The notes: a model not told the origin generated them from the sequence alone. A stretch of DNA of 64,000 nucleotides from an uncultured Roseobacter sp. (GCF_947495025.1 NZ_CANLXG010000004.1:124001-188000); one strand, 5' to 3'; positions 34,258-43,154 are shown, counted from the first letter of the stretch. Made by a program: numbers and translations.

Positions 34258-36459
34258 CTAACGCCCCCGCTTCTTCCGCTTCACCCCACCGCGCATCCCG
34301 CCGCGGCCCATGGTGCTGCGGCCTGAGGCTTTCTGGGCGTCGTCCACGGCCTTTTCAACCGCGTACTGCCGTGCCATCGGGTCGTCAGCAATCGCCAGAT
34401 CGACCGCTTCCAGTCGTTTGACTTCATCGCGCAGGCGAGCGGCTTCCTCGAACTCCAGGTTCTCGGCAGCCTTGCGCATGTCCGTGCGCAGCCCGTCGAG
34501 CACGGCCTGCAGGTTGCCGCCGGCGAGCGGATTGTCGACCGTGGCCGTCACGCGGTTCATGTCCACGTCGCCCTTGTAGAGACCGGCCAGAATATCCTCG
34601 ACGTTCTTTTTCACGGTCTGCGGCGTGATCCCGTGTTCCTCATTATAGGCCAGTTGTTTGGCACGCCGCCGGTTGGTTTCACCCATCGCGCGCTCCATCG
34701 AGCCGGTGATGCGGTCCGCGTACATGATCACGCGACCATCGGCGTTCCGCGCGGCCCGGCCGACCGTCTGGATGAGCGAGGTTTCCGAGCGCAGAAAGCC
34801 TTCTTTGTCGGCGTCCAGAATGGCCACGAGCCCGCATTCAGGGATATCGAGACCCTCGCGCAGCAGGTTGATCCCGATCAGTACGTCAAAAGCGCCGAGC
34901 CGCAGATCGCGCAGGATTTCGATGCGTTCGATGGTGTCGATGTCCGAGTGCATATAGCGCACGCGGATGCCCTGTTCGTGCATGTATTCGGTCAGATCCT
35001 CGGCCATACGTTTGGTGAGGGTTGTGACGAGCGTACGGTAGCCGTCGGCGGCGACCTTGCGGACCTCATCCAGCAGATCGTCAACCTGCATTTCAACCGG
35101 CCGGATTTCGATCTCGGGGTCAATAAGTCCGGTGGGACGGATGATCTGTTCTGTGAAAACGCCGCCAGTCTGTTCGATCTCCCACGACGCAGGCGTGGCG
35201 GAAACAAAGACAGACTGCGGGCGCATGGCATCCCATTCCTCGAACTTGAGGGGGCGGTTGTCCATGCATGAGGGCAGGCGGAACCCGTGTTCGGCCAGCG
35301 TGAACTTGCGCCGGTAGTCGCCTTTGTACATGCCACCGATCTGCGGGACTGAGACGTGGGATTCGTCGGCGAAAACAATGGCATGGTCGGGAATGAATTC
35401 GAAGAGCGTGGGCGGCGGTTCTCCGGGCGCGCGCCCGGTCAGATAGCGTGAATAATTCTCGATCCCGTTACAGACGCCGGTGGCTTCGAGCATTTCCAGA
35501 TCGAAGTTCGTGCGCTGCTCCAGACGCTGCGCTTCAAGCAGTTTACCCTCGCTCACCAGTTGGTCGAGGCGGATTTTCAGCTCTTTTTTGATGCCGATTA
35601 TGGCCTGCTGCATGGTCGGTTTGGGCGTCACATAGTGGCTGTTGGCGTAGACGCGGATCTGGTCGAAAGTATCGGTTTTCTCGCCGGTCAGGGGGTCGAA
35701 TTCCGTGATGGATTCCAGCTCTTCGCCAAAGAAGGAGAGTTTCCAGGCGCGGTCCTCAAGGTGGGCGGGAAAGATCTCGAGGCTGTCTCCCCGCACGCGG
35801 AAGGAGCCGCGCTGGAACGCCTGGTCGTTTCGACGGTATTGCTGCGCTACCAGATCGGCCATGACCTGGCGCTGGTCGTACATCTGGCCGGTTTTCAGGT
35901 CCTGGGTCATTGCGCCATAGGTCTCAACCGAGCCGATGCCGTAGATGCAGGAGACCGAGGCCACGATGATCACGTCATCACGCTCCAGGAGCGCACGGGT
36001 TGCCGAGTGCCGCATCCGGTCGATCTGTTCGTTGATCTGGCTTTCTTTCTCGATGTAGGTGTCCGACCGCGCCACATAGGCTTCGGGCTGGTAATAATCG
36101 TAGTAGCTGACAAAATACTCGACAGCGTTATCCGGAAAGAACCCTTTGAATTCGCCGTACAATTGCGCCGCCAGCGTTTTGTTGGGCGCGAGTATGATCG
36201 CCGGGCGCTGGGTTTCCTCGATAACCTTGGCCATGGTGAAGGTTTTGCCGGTGCCTGTGGCGCCCAGCAGGACCTGGTCCCGCTCGCCCGAAGTCACGCC
36301 CTCGGCCAGTTCAGCGATGGCGGTGGGCTGGTCGCCTGCAGGTTCGAAATCCGTCGCAAGCACGAATTTCCGGCCGCCCTCCAGTTTGGGTCGGGCGCGC
36401 ACATCTGGCGCAGGATTGGAAAGAACGGCTTCTGAGCCATCGGTGTGGGCGTAAGACAT
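34258..36459 (-). CDS. uvrB: Excinuclease ABC subunit UvrB
   Basis: A 733-residue nucleotide-excision-repair helicase-like protein; E. coli UvrB is 673, so there is an N-terminal extension of about 25 residues and a basic C-terminal tail. Walker A is GATGTGKT, the damage-probing hairpin YFVSYYDYYQPEAYV follows, then DExx-type motifs and a C-terminal UVR domain (MRKAAENLEFEEAARLRDE). It is loaded on damaged DNA by UvrA and recruits UvrC. ATG 36459 is chosen over TTG 36465. Co-transcribed with the HNH gene. Confidence 0.97.
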   Translation of the reverse strand: MSYAHTDGSEAVLSNPAPDVRARPKLEGGRKFVLATDFEPAGDQPTAIAELAEGVTSGERDQVLLGATGTGKTFTMAKVIEETQRPAIILAPNKTLAAQLYGEFKGFFPDNAVEYFVSYYDYYQPEAYVARSDTYIEKESQINEQIDRMRHSATRALLERDDVIIVASVSCIYGIGSVETYGAMTQDLKTGQMYDQRQVMADLVAQQYRRNDQAFQRGSFRVRGDSLEIFPAHLEDRAWKLSFFGEELESITEFDPLTGEKTDTFDQIRVYANSHYVTPKPTMQQAIIGIKKELKIRLDQLVSEGKLLEAQRLEQRTNFDLEMLEATGVCNGIENYSRYLTGRAPGEPPPTLFEFIPDHAIVFADESHVSVPQIGGMYKGDYRRKFTLAEHGFRLPSCMDNRPLKFEEWDAMRPQSVFVSATPASWEIEQTGGVFTEQIIRPTGLIDPEIEIRPVEMQVDDLLDEVRKVAADGYRTLVTTLTKRMAEDLTEYMHEQGIRVRYMHSDIDTIERIEILRDLRLGAFDVLIGINLLREGLDIPECGLVAILDADKEGFLRSETSLIQTVGRAARNADGRVIMYADRITGSMERAMGETNRRRAKQLAYNEEHGITPQTVKKNVEDILAGLYKGDVDMNRVTATVDNPLAGGNLQAVLDGLRTDMRKAAENLEFEEAARLRDEVKRLEAVDLAIADDPMARQYAVEKAVDDAQKASGRSTMGRGGMRGGVKRKKRGR

Positions 36460-36528
36460 TTGCAAATTCCCCGGGAGCTACTGCCAAGGTGTCATGAATT
36501 GTCAGGGGTTCAAGGGGGCAGGGGAGCA

Positions 36529-36551
36529 TTACTGACAGGAATTGTCAGTAA
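36529..36551. repeat. Perfect inverted repeat upstream of uvrB
   Basis: TTACTGACA / TGTCAGTAA, 9-bp arms with a 5-base centre, overlapping the stop of the GETH-type gene. A decamer GAATTGTCAG also occurs at 36496 and 36540. Without a T-run it is an unlikely terminator; it might be a protein-binding site in front of uvrB. Confidence 0.5.
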
Positions 36552-37555
36552 GCGTCGCCACCCGCCCGGTTGTCTCTGGTTTGCGGGCTGACCACATCGA
36601 GCAGATCAAAAAGTTCTCTGACGTACTGCCCGGCGTCCAGCAGTTCTACGTCCGGTGAGACGGTATCGATGATCTGACGGATTTCGGTAACGTGGCTGTC
36701 GCCGACCTTGTAGATCAGATTACTGCGGGTTGCTGCGAGCCCGGAAGCGACACGGTACATATGGCTGGCCCGGACGAGGCTGTAGTCGCTGGACGGCATG
36801 ATCGATACGCCCTGCACGGAACCCATCTGCTCTTCCATTCGGCCGATCACGTCTACAATGCTGCGCAGCGGTGTCCGGATAAGGTCAGGCGTCAGTGTTT
36901 TAGGCGCGTTCCCAGCGGCCTTCCACGCCGCACGAAAGGCAGACCGGGCCGCCATCAGTTCATCCAGTATTTCGAGCGTCAGATGAATTTCGGGCTGGCC
37001 TGCATCGCTCTGTGCGGCCCGGAGCAGTTTTCTGACATTTTTCGCCTCTCCTGTCAGCCGCGGGAACACTGCGTTGGCATTGGTTTTGTCCTGTGCACTG
37101 ACCGTGTAGCTGCCATCATTGGCGTAGACCTTGTTTTCGAGGTCCTTGATGAATTCTGCGGCTGTCGTGGCGATGAACATCAGCCGCCAGCCAGCGTGAT
37201 CCGGCGTCACCCTTGGGGCGTCTGCGTCCTGGACTCCATCGTGGACTGCAATGTCATCGGCCTCGTACCTGAGTTCTATGCCGCGGCCTGCGAAAACCTG
37301 TGTTTCTTTCGTTGGATCTACTGCACCGTGAGTCTCACCGACAATCGCAACTTTCTTGTCGCCGTCATTCAGTTTCTCGTCGAGGCGTTTAAGCTGCACG
37401 ACCTGTGCGCCCCGCAGCGCCAAAGTTGCCAGACGCTGCACGGTGGGGCTTGTGTTGGCGCGGGCCTGCATCGTGGTTCCGGGACCGGGCCGGAAAGCCC
37501 CCCCGTGCGCCGGCCCGGTTCGTTGCTGGCGCGGGAAGCGCGCTGTTCGGTGCAT
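36545..37555 (-). CDS. Possible eCIS-type effector with GExH/GxxH enzyme motifs
   Basis: A 336-residue protein. After a Gly/Pro/Arg-rich disordered N-terminus it has SPTVQRLATLALRGAQVVQL (about residues 36-55), resembling the short motif before toxin domains in DUF4157/eCIS-core-associated proteins. The main domain has GETHGAV (about 73) and GDSHVTEI (about 285), paired G-x-x-H motifs like the TIKI/EreA/ChaN superfamily, which includes the Pasteurella toxin C-terminal enzyme. ATG 37555 has AGGAG 7 bp upstream; ATG 37573 is weaker. No eCIS genes are nearby, and a plain hydrolase is possible. Confidence 0.5.
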   Translation of the reverse strand: MHRTARFPRQQRTGPAHGGAFRPGPGTTMQARANTSPTVQRLATLALRGAQVVQLKRLDEKLNDGDKKVAIVGETHGAVDPTKETQVFAGRGIELRYEADDIAVHDGVQDADAPRVTPDHAGWRLMFIATTAAEFIKDLENKVYANDGSYTVSAQDKTNANAVFPRLTGEAKNVRKLLRAAQSDAGQPEIHLTLEILDELMAARSAFRAAWKAAGNAPKTLTPDLIRTPLRSIVDVIGRMEEQMGSVQGVSIMPSSDYSLVRASHMYRVASGLAATRSNLIYKVGDSHVTEIRQIIDTVSPDVELLDAGQYVRELFDLLDVVSPQTRDNRAGGDAY

Positions 37556-37629
37556 CTCGGCTCTCCTGTTCATGTCACGCTACCAAAGGTTGCGGAATGC
37601 GCAAACAGGGTTTTCGATAACGGAGCGCG

Positions 37630-38433
37630 TCAGAGAAGTCCGAGTGACCGGAACGATGCCTCGCTGTTTTTGCCGATAATCACGTGGTCATGCACGCGCG
37701 CATCGATTGCCTCGCAGGCACGCACGATGGCGTCCGTCATTGTAACATCGGAGTCACTGGGTGAAGGGTCGCCGGAAGGATGGTTGTGGACAAGGATCAG
37801 CGCGGCTGCATTCAGTTCCAGCGCGCGTTTGACCACCTCACGCGGATAGACAGGTACGTGGTTGATTGTGCCGCGGGCCTGTTCTTCGTCGGCAATCACA
37901 ACGTTTTTGTTGTCCAGAAAGAGGATGCGGAACTGCTCTGTGTCGCGATGCGCCATAGAGGTGCGGCAATAATCGATCAGGTCATCCCAGCACGACAGAA
38001 CACAGCGTTGCAGTACACGCGCCTGAGCCATACGCTGGGCAAAGGCCTCAACAAGACGCAGCTGGAAGTAGACCTTGCGGGTTGTGCCCCTGACCTGCAG
38101 CAACCGGTGCTCAGAGGCGGCAACGACTCCGTTGAGGTCACCAAAGGTTTCCAGCAGCTTCTTGGCCAGCGGTTTAACGTCAATCCGCTCAATGGCGTTG
38201 CAAAGAAGCAGTTCCAGAAGCTCGTATTCGGGCATGGCCGCATGTCCACCGGAGAGAAAACGCGTTCTCAGCCGCTGCCTGTGGCCGACGTAGTGGGGTG
38301 AGGGGCCGCCGCCACGCGTGGCAAATTCGCCCGGTTGCAACGAACGCGTTTCAGCCCAGGCAGGGATACGGCGGTCAAGATCCTCCAGACCACGCATGGC
38401 TTCTTCGGAAAATCCGTGTTTCTGGCTGGTCAC
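37630..38433 (-). CDS. radC: DNA repair protein RadC
   Basis: A 267-residue protein of the RadC family with an N-terminal UPF0758-type helix-hairpin-helix region and a C-terminal JAMM/MPN metalloprotease-like domain. The metal signature is HNHPSGDPSPSDSDV (about residues 217-231). Start set at GTG 38433, with AAGGAG 8 bp upstream; the frame runs open to 38505. Function in recombination and repair is poorly defined; in Rhodobacterales it can belong to a CtrA-controlled set, and a CtrA-box-like sequence lies at 38484-38498. Confidence 0.9.
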   Translation of the reverse strand: MTSQKHGFSEEAMRGLEDLDRRIPAWAETRSLQPGEFATRGGGPSPHYVGHRQRLRTRFLSGGHAAMPEYELLELLLCNAIERIDVKPLAKKLLETFGDLNGVVAASEHRLLQVRGTTRKVYFQLRLVEAFAQRMAQARVLQRCVLSCWDDLIDYCRTSMAHRDTEQFRILFLDNKNVVIADEEQARGTINHVPVYPREVVKRALELNAAALILVHNHPSGDPSPSDSDVTMTDAIVRACEAIDARVHDHVIIGKNSEASFRSLGLL

Positions 38434-38483
38434 TGCGGTCTCCTTCCTGCCTGCAAGCACCCGGAGATATTGGTGATTCATGG

Positions 38484-38498
38484 TTAGCGAATGGTTAA
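38484..38498. promoter_or_regulatory. CtrA-box-like sequence upstream of radC
   Basis: TTAG-CGAATGG-TTAA, matching TTAA-N7-TTAA with one mismatch. It lies 51-65 bp upstream of the proposed radC start. Confidence 0.4.
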
Positions 38499-38625
38499 AA
38501 TTCATATCCGTCGCTCAGGTTTCGGGAAAACCCTGCGCAGTTGCACACCAGAGGACAAAATGCCGTCTTGCCTGGCAACGCGAAATCTCTGATAACCTGA
38601 CCGGAGCCAACCCGGGAGCCAGCAG

Positions 38626-38937
38626 ATGCGCGCACGAATCTATCAGCCTGCAAAAACAGCTATGTCCTCGGGCATGGCCAAAACCCATGCATGGGTTCTT
38701 GAGTATGCACCCGCATCCTCACGTGAGGTTGATCCTCTGATGGGCTGGACTTCTTCTGATGATACTCAAAGCCAGGTGCGGATGCGGTTCCGGACCAGAG
38801 AAGAGGCCGTTGAGTACGCCCGTGACAATGACATTCCGGCGGATGTCCTGGAGCCGAAAAAACGCCGTGCAAACATCCGGCCCGGCGGATATGGCGAAAA
38901 TTTTGCAACCGGACGCCGTGGGGCATGGACCCACTGA
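38626..38937 (+). CDS. ETC complex I subunit (NDUFS4-like)
   Basis: A 103-residue protein of the NDUFS4/AQDQ family, accessory subunits of respiratory complex I in alphaproteobacteria and mitochondria. Diagnostic elements are MRARIYQPAKTAMSSGMAKT and the core WTSSDDTQSQVRMRFRTREEA, with the end GYGENFATGRRGAWTH. It would bind near the NADH-oxidising arm. Its C-terminus overlaps the next gene by 13 bp. Confidence 0.9.
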   Translation: MRARIYQPAKTAMSSGMAKTHAWVLEYAPASSREVDPLMGWTSSDDTQSQVRMRFRTREEAVEYARDNDIPADVLEPKKRRANIRPGGYGENFATGRRGAWTH

Positions 38938-39398
38938 TACCGCCCGCCGTGGTCCGTGTTGATGCGCGGGACGCTGATGTCGCTGCTCTTCTGGAACGGC
39001 ATTTCCAGCTGATGCGGTCCCAGTCACCTCCTGAAAGCTGTCATGTTCTGCCCGCTGATGCGCTTTGCTCGCCGGAAATGATCCTGTTTGCGATCCGCGA
39101 CAACTCTGCAGCAGTGGCTGTCGGTGCGCTGCGGCGGTTTGGCGATGATGACGTCGAACTGAAGTCGATGCATACCGCGGCGGAACACCGCGGCAGGGGG
39201 CTGGCGCGCCAGTTGTTGCGGGGACTGATCGCGCATGCCCGGAGCGAAGGCATTCAGTTCGTGTGGCTTGAAACAGGAGCCGGTCCCGAGCATTCAGCCG
39301 CCCGATCGCTCTACACCTCCGAAGGGTTCAGCACCTGCAGTCCGTTTGGTGACTATACCGCGGACCCGCTGAGCATTTTTATGACCCGCCGGATCTGA
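38925..39398 (+). CDS. GNAT-family N-acetyltransferase
   Basis: A 157-residue GNAT acetyltransferase. The acetyl-CoA pyrophosphate-binding motif is HRGRGLARQLL (about residues 87-97) after KSMHTAAE, and the C-terminus has ETGAGPEHSAARSLYTSEGF, the typical late motif. The acetyl acceptor is not predictable. Start ATG 38925 overlaps the NDUFS4-like gene; the overlap suggests one transcript. tRNA-Arg follows. Confidence 0.85.
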   Translation: MDPLIPPAVVRVDARDADVAALLERHFQLMRSQSPPESCHVLPADALCSPEMILFAIRDNSAAVAVGALRRFGDDDVELKSMHTAAEHRGRGLARQLLRGLIAHARSEGIQFVWLETGAGPEHSAARSLYTSEGFSTCSPFGDYTADPLSIFMTRRI

Positions 39399-39440
39399 GG
39401 CTTGCGCGCCGCCGCTGCCTGCGGCATGAACGGGATCAGC

Positions 39441-39517
39441 GGTCCCTTAGCTCAACTGGATAGAGCAGCTGACTTCTAATCAGCAGGTTGAGGGTTCGAG
39501 TCCTTCAGGGATCGCCA
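39441..39517 (+). tRNA. tRNA-Arg (anticodon UCU)
   Basis: A 77-nt cloverleaf. The acceptor stem GGTCCCT pairs with AGGGATC (one G-U), the D-loop contains AGCTCAACTGGATAGAGC, the anticodon stem GCTGA / TCAGC encloses a seven-base loop with TCT, and the T-arm is GGGTTCGAGTCC. The CCA end is encoded. It reads AGA codons. Confidence 0.95.
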
Positions 39518-39610
39518 TATTCACCGGTCTTCGCAGTGACGATAACCAGCGCGCGAGATTTCAGGCGCGGCGGTGCCATGAAGGCTGCTGGCCGGCCCGT
39601 ACGCACCGGC

Positions 39611-41569
39611 TCAGTTACTCTGTGAGAGAAACTCACGCGCTGCGGCGGCGTCCCCGCCTTCAGGATCAAGAGACAGAACCCGCTGGAGCTCTTCACGACC
39701 CGCAGCGTTTTCTCCCTGCGCAATTAATGTTCTGCCCAGGCCCAGAGCAACGCCCGGGTCGTCAGGTTCGGAGTCTGCAAGCGAGAGATACAGTGCCCGG
39801 GCTTCTTCAAGATTTCCGGTCGCCAGCAGCGCGCGGCCAAGCGTCTTGCGCACTGCCACTACCTCGCCCGCGACGGCAGATGACGCGCGGGCCAGCACAA
39901 GAGCGCGCCCGGGGTCAGTTTCGAGCGTGAGCAGAGAGAGGTTATTATTCGCAACCCAGTTTCCGGGAGACAGAGCGAGCGCGCGTTCATAGGCCTCTGC
40001 GGCCATCTCATCGGAGTCGTCCGCCTCTGCCATTATACCCAGCCAGACAAAGTCTTCGGCTCCGGCGTCCGGAAGTGACGCACGCGCTTCGGCGCGCTGC
40101 CTGGCAGTCTCGGAAAGTCCCAGACGCGCGGCGGCCTGACTGGCACCTTTCAGCGCCTCCCCGGACTGCGGGTTGTTTTCCAGCACGGCGTCAAAGAGCT
40201 GTAAAGCGTCCTCATACTGCCCCTTTGCCCCGACCAGTCTGGCAAGGGCGACGTTGGAAGCCTCGTCATCAAACGCCGCTTTCGCCTTTCGCAGCACGTC
40301 GTCGGCACCTGCCACATCTCCCTGGCCCAGCAGAAAATCGGCGGTCGACAGATAGGGCGCAGATGTGGTTGCGCGACCGAGAAACGCTGCGAACCTTGAC
40401 CGTGCGTTCTCAACCTGTCCCAGACCCCAGTCAGCCCGTGCGAGGATCGGATCCACGGCATCGCCTGCGGCGTCCTGCTGGTCCGCCCAGGGGGCAAGCA
40501 GATCGTGCACCTGATCGAATCTGCCAGTACTCAGATAGAGCCGTGCCAGCGCAACACGGGTGCCTATCTGCTCCTCAGAAGCCGATCTGACCGCATCTTC
40601 ATAATGACCGATGGCAGCGTCGGCCTGCCCGTCACTCGCGGCGAGCTGCGCCAGCGCTACATGCACACGTACAGATGCAGGATCCAGCTTCAGGGCGGAT
40701 TGCAACGTTTCCGCCGCTGCACCGGGCTGACCGGCGCGCGCCTGCGCATCGGCACGCAGAAAACGAAGGTTTACGTTACCACCGGCGGCCTTGTCGCCCA
40801 TCTCAAAGGCCTCTGCTGCGGCTGCCGGATTCCCGTTGCGCAGGCGAATACGCCCCAGGGTCGACCACCCTTCAGCGACATCCGGTGCTGCTTCGGTAAA
40901 GCGGACAAAAAGGGACTCGGCTTCGTCCGTTTTGCCACGGTCGACGAGAAACTGCGCCAGCGAAAGACGTGGTGCATAGGCTTCTGGCGGGGTCGCGTCG
41001 ACTGCGCCTTCAAGCAAAGCCTGAGCTTCTTCGGGGCGGCCGTCTGCGAATGCCAGCTGCGCCAGCCCCTCGCCGGCGCGCCAGTTACCGGAATCGCGGC
41101 GCTGTGCGGCCTCATATGCCGCGCGCGCCTCGACGGGACGCCCGGCTTCAAGCAGCAGGTCCCCCTTGATCACGAGCGGATCGGCATTCTGGTCGTAGAG
41201 CGAAGCTGCCTTGTCCAGCGCGGTCAGTGCGTCTTCCAGCCTGCCATCGGCGGCATCGGCAAGCCCCAGCAGATGCCAGCCTTCGGGAGCCTCGGGGCTG
41301 GACAGCGTGACCCGCAAAGCGGCGTCACGGGCTTCGGAAAACTGACCTTTTTCAAGCGCCGCACTGCCCCTGGCCAGCGAGTTCTCGTCAGCAGGGCTGA
41401 GGTTCGGGTTTGATTTGAGGTGAGGATAGGCCGGGCCGCGTTCAGTACCTGACAGAGCCGTATCGGACGAAGACCCGAAATCCGGAAGTTCGAGCGTCGA
41501 CGCCGACACCGGTCCGGTTGCAATTGTGGCCGCTAAAATGGCCTGCAGGAAAAATCTGTTCAACAACAT
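39611..41569 (-). CDS. Large exported TPR-repeat protein (PrsT-like)
   Basis: A 652-residue protein with a signal peptide (residues 1-23, cleavage near VSA). The rest is a superhelix of roughly 15 tetratricopeptide units (for example NWRAGEGLAQLAFADGRPEEA and WHLLGLADAADGRLEDAL). Such proteins in PEP-CTERM or exosortase contexts are called PrsT and are thought to help secrete or assemble exopolysaccharide. ATG 41569 has GGGAG upstream; the frame extends to 41632. It is divergent from the VWA sorting-signal gene, hinting at one shared pathway. Confidence 0.75.
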   Translation of the reverse strand: MLLNRFFLQAILAATIATGPVSASTLELPDFGSSSDTALSGTERGPAYPHLKSNPNLSPADENSLARGSAALEKGQFSEARDAALRVTLSSPEAPEGWHLLGLADAADGRLEDALTALDKAASLYDQNADPLVIKGDLLLEAGRPVEARAAYEAAQRRDSGNWRAGEGLAQLAFADGRPEEAQALLEGAVDATPPEAYAPRLSLAQFLVDRGKTDEAESLFVRFTEAAPDVAEGWSTLGRIRLRNGNPAAAAEAFEMGDKAAGGNVNLRFLRADAQARAGQPGAAAETLQSALKLDPASVRVHVALAQLAASDGQADAAIGHYEDAVRSASEEQIGTRVALARLYLSTGRFDQVHDLLAPWADQQDAAGDAVDPILARADWGLGQVENARSRFAAFLGRATTSAPYLSTADFLLGQGDVAGADDVLRKAKAAFDDEASNVALARLVGAKGQYEDALQLFDAVLENNPQSGEALKGASQAAARLGLSETARQRAEARASLPDAGAEDFVWLGIMAEADDSDEMAAEAYERALALSPGNWVANNNLSLLTLETDPGRALVLARASSAVAGEVVAVRKTLGRALLATGNLEEARALYLSLADSEPDDPGVALGLGRTLIAQGENAAGREELQRVLSLDPEGGDAAAAREFLSQSN

Positions 41570-41958
41570 CGAACGCTCCCTCTTTACCTCAAAATCTAAA
41601 TGATAAACCAAGCTCTGCTGTCGGTCTACCATGGCTCTGTCGGGGCAGTTTTTCGCCTGAAAAACAGACGCTTTAGCCTCAGAAAAATGGCGTGTTTAAC
41701 TCAGAATATCCTCTTGCGGCAGCCGATTCGGCAGACAACCCCGACGGCTTTATTATTGAAAGCAAAAGAAAATTTGTCAAAATTAAGAAAAAATTAGGCA
41801 AATTCACAATCCCGTGCATAAAATAGGAACGGGTGAGTCCGCGGCGGAATTTAATTTTCATTTTCCGTCGCAGTGAGCCTTACGAGTTGTCGGGGTACAC
41901 CGGAGTTTTTTGTCGTACGCGTTCCATGCGAGCGCCCTTTTATAAGTGGGGAAATATT
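41570..41958. other. AT-richer divergent intergenic region with a hairpin
   Basis: 389 bp without a supported gene between the TPR gene and the VWA gene. It carries a near-perfect hairpin GCGGCGGAA / TTCCGTCGC (41841-41871, one G-U pair, 13-base loop) in the leader of the VWA gene, and an AT-rich run around 41748-41822. Promoters for both genes must be here, but none is convincing. Confidence 0.4.
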
Positions 41959-43101
41959 ATGATAAACCGCAATACAACCATGTGTGCAGGTGTCGGGCTG
42001 CTGCTCTCAGGGCTCAGCTCTGTCGCTTTCGCAGACAGCATCGCTCCGGACACATACAGCGCGACGCTGGAAGTTGGCGAATCAGTAACCATCAGGAAAA
42101 CGGTGGTTATCGACGAAGCAAAGCCCACGGGCGCGCTGCTGGATGTTCACTTCCTTTTCGATACGTCCGGATCCATGGGTGGCGCTATCAATTCGGCAAA
42201 AGCCGCGGCTGCTGCAATTGCCGCCGATCTGGGATCGTTTGATTTTGCCGTTGGCGTTGGTGCCTTTGGTGAAAACGCAGGCCTGGTCGGAGATCCGTGC
42301 GTCTTCACAAGGTTTGGCAATGGCTGCAGTTCCCCGGGTGACCTGATCGCGGCGCCTGGCTCTGTCATAAACCAGGATATCACCGTCGGTGACATTTCGG
42401 GAATCGCGGACATTACGCTCAACGATCCTGATTTCGGAGGTGACGGCCCTGAGCGCGGCAATGATGCGGTGGCGCTTGCCGCCGGGGAACTGACCTGGCG
42501 TCCGGGATCCAAACGCGTGATTGTCGCACTGGGCGATTCCACGTGGAAAGAAGATATCACTGACGATGCCGCCGTGATTGCAGCGCTGGCCGCCGAAGAT
42601 GTTGATCTGATCGGGATCAATTTTGGCGGAAGCGGTTTCCGGAACGATGTTGAAAGCGTCGGCGGTACGGTTTTTGATGGCGGTACAGACGCCGGAGACC
42701 TCGCAGATGCAATTTCTGCCGGTATCGGCAGCATTTTTGCATCGTATTCAACCGTTCAGGTGACAGATATGGGTGCCGGACTTCCCGGCATTGATGTCAG
42801 CGCCGTTTGCGTCGACGCAGCGGGCGGTGTCTGCTCAGGCGACACAGCGACCGGTTCGTACGAGCGTTCGGATACGGAAACCTTCCTTTATGACGTTACC
42901 TTCACTGCGCTTGAGGCAGGCTTCTACTCCTTTGACACAGTTGCCAAAGTTGATGGCGGCATCGTTGCACGCGAAGCAGACCGCTTCACAGTGACAGACG
43001 GCACGCCGGTAATCCCGGTACCTGCGTCCTTGCCGCTTCTGGCTGCTGGTCTGGGTGGTTTCGGCTTCCTGGCACGTCGCAAGCGTCGTAAAGACAGCTG
43101 A
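41959..43101 (+). CDS. VWA-domain protein with VPxPA-CTERM sorting tail
   Basis: A 380-residue surface protein. A signal peptide (residues 1-25, cleavage near AFA) is followed by a VWA domain whose MIDAS motif is DTSGS (Asp 68, Ser 70, Ser 72), with a late acidic loop GDSTWKEDITDD. The C-terminus is VPASLPLLAAGLGGFGFLA then RRKRRK, the exosortase-type tail with VPVPA in the motif position. It would bind metal and protein or polysaccharide partners at the cell surface. ATG 41959 with GTGGGGA upstream. Confidence 0.85.
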   Translation: MINRNTTMCAGVGLLLSGLSSVAFADSIAPDTYSATLEVGESVTIRKTVVIDEAKPTGALLDVHFLFDTSGSMGGAINSAKAAAAAIAADLGSFDFAVGVGAFGENAGLVGDPCVFTRFGNGCSSPGDLIAAPGSVINQDITVGDISGIADITLNDPDFGGDGPERGNDAVALAAGELTWRPGSKRVIVALGDSTWKEDITDDAAVIAALAAEDVDLIGINFGGSGFRNDVESVGGTVFDGGTDAGDLADAISAGIGSIFASYSTVQVTDMGAGLPGIDVSAVCVDAAGGVCSGDTATGSYERSDTETFLYDVTFTALEAGFYSFDTVAKVDGGIVAREADRFTVTDGTPVIPVPASLPLLAAGLGGFGFLARRKRRKDS

Positions 43102-43126
43102 GACCTGTGATCTCTGAATAATGCAG

Positions 43127-43154
43127 CGCCGCCGGTTTTGCCGGCGGCGTTTTT
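43127..43154 (+). terminator. Terminator of the VWA gene
   Basis: Perfect 9-bp stem CGCCGCCGG / CCGGCGGCG with a 5-base loop and five T. Confidence 0.92.

Noticed and set aside
39441..39610. tRNA-Arg as a possible integration site
   Set aside because: No integrase, no repeated tRNA 3' end and no mobile genes are seen downstream.
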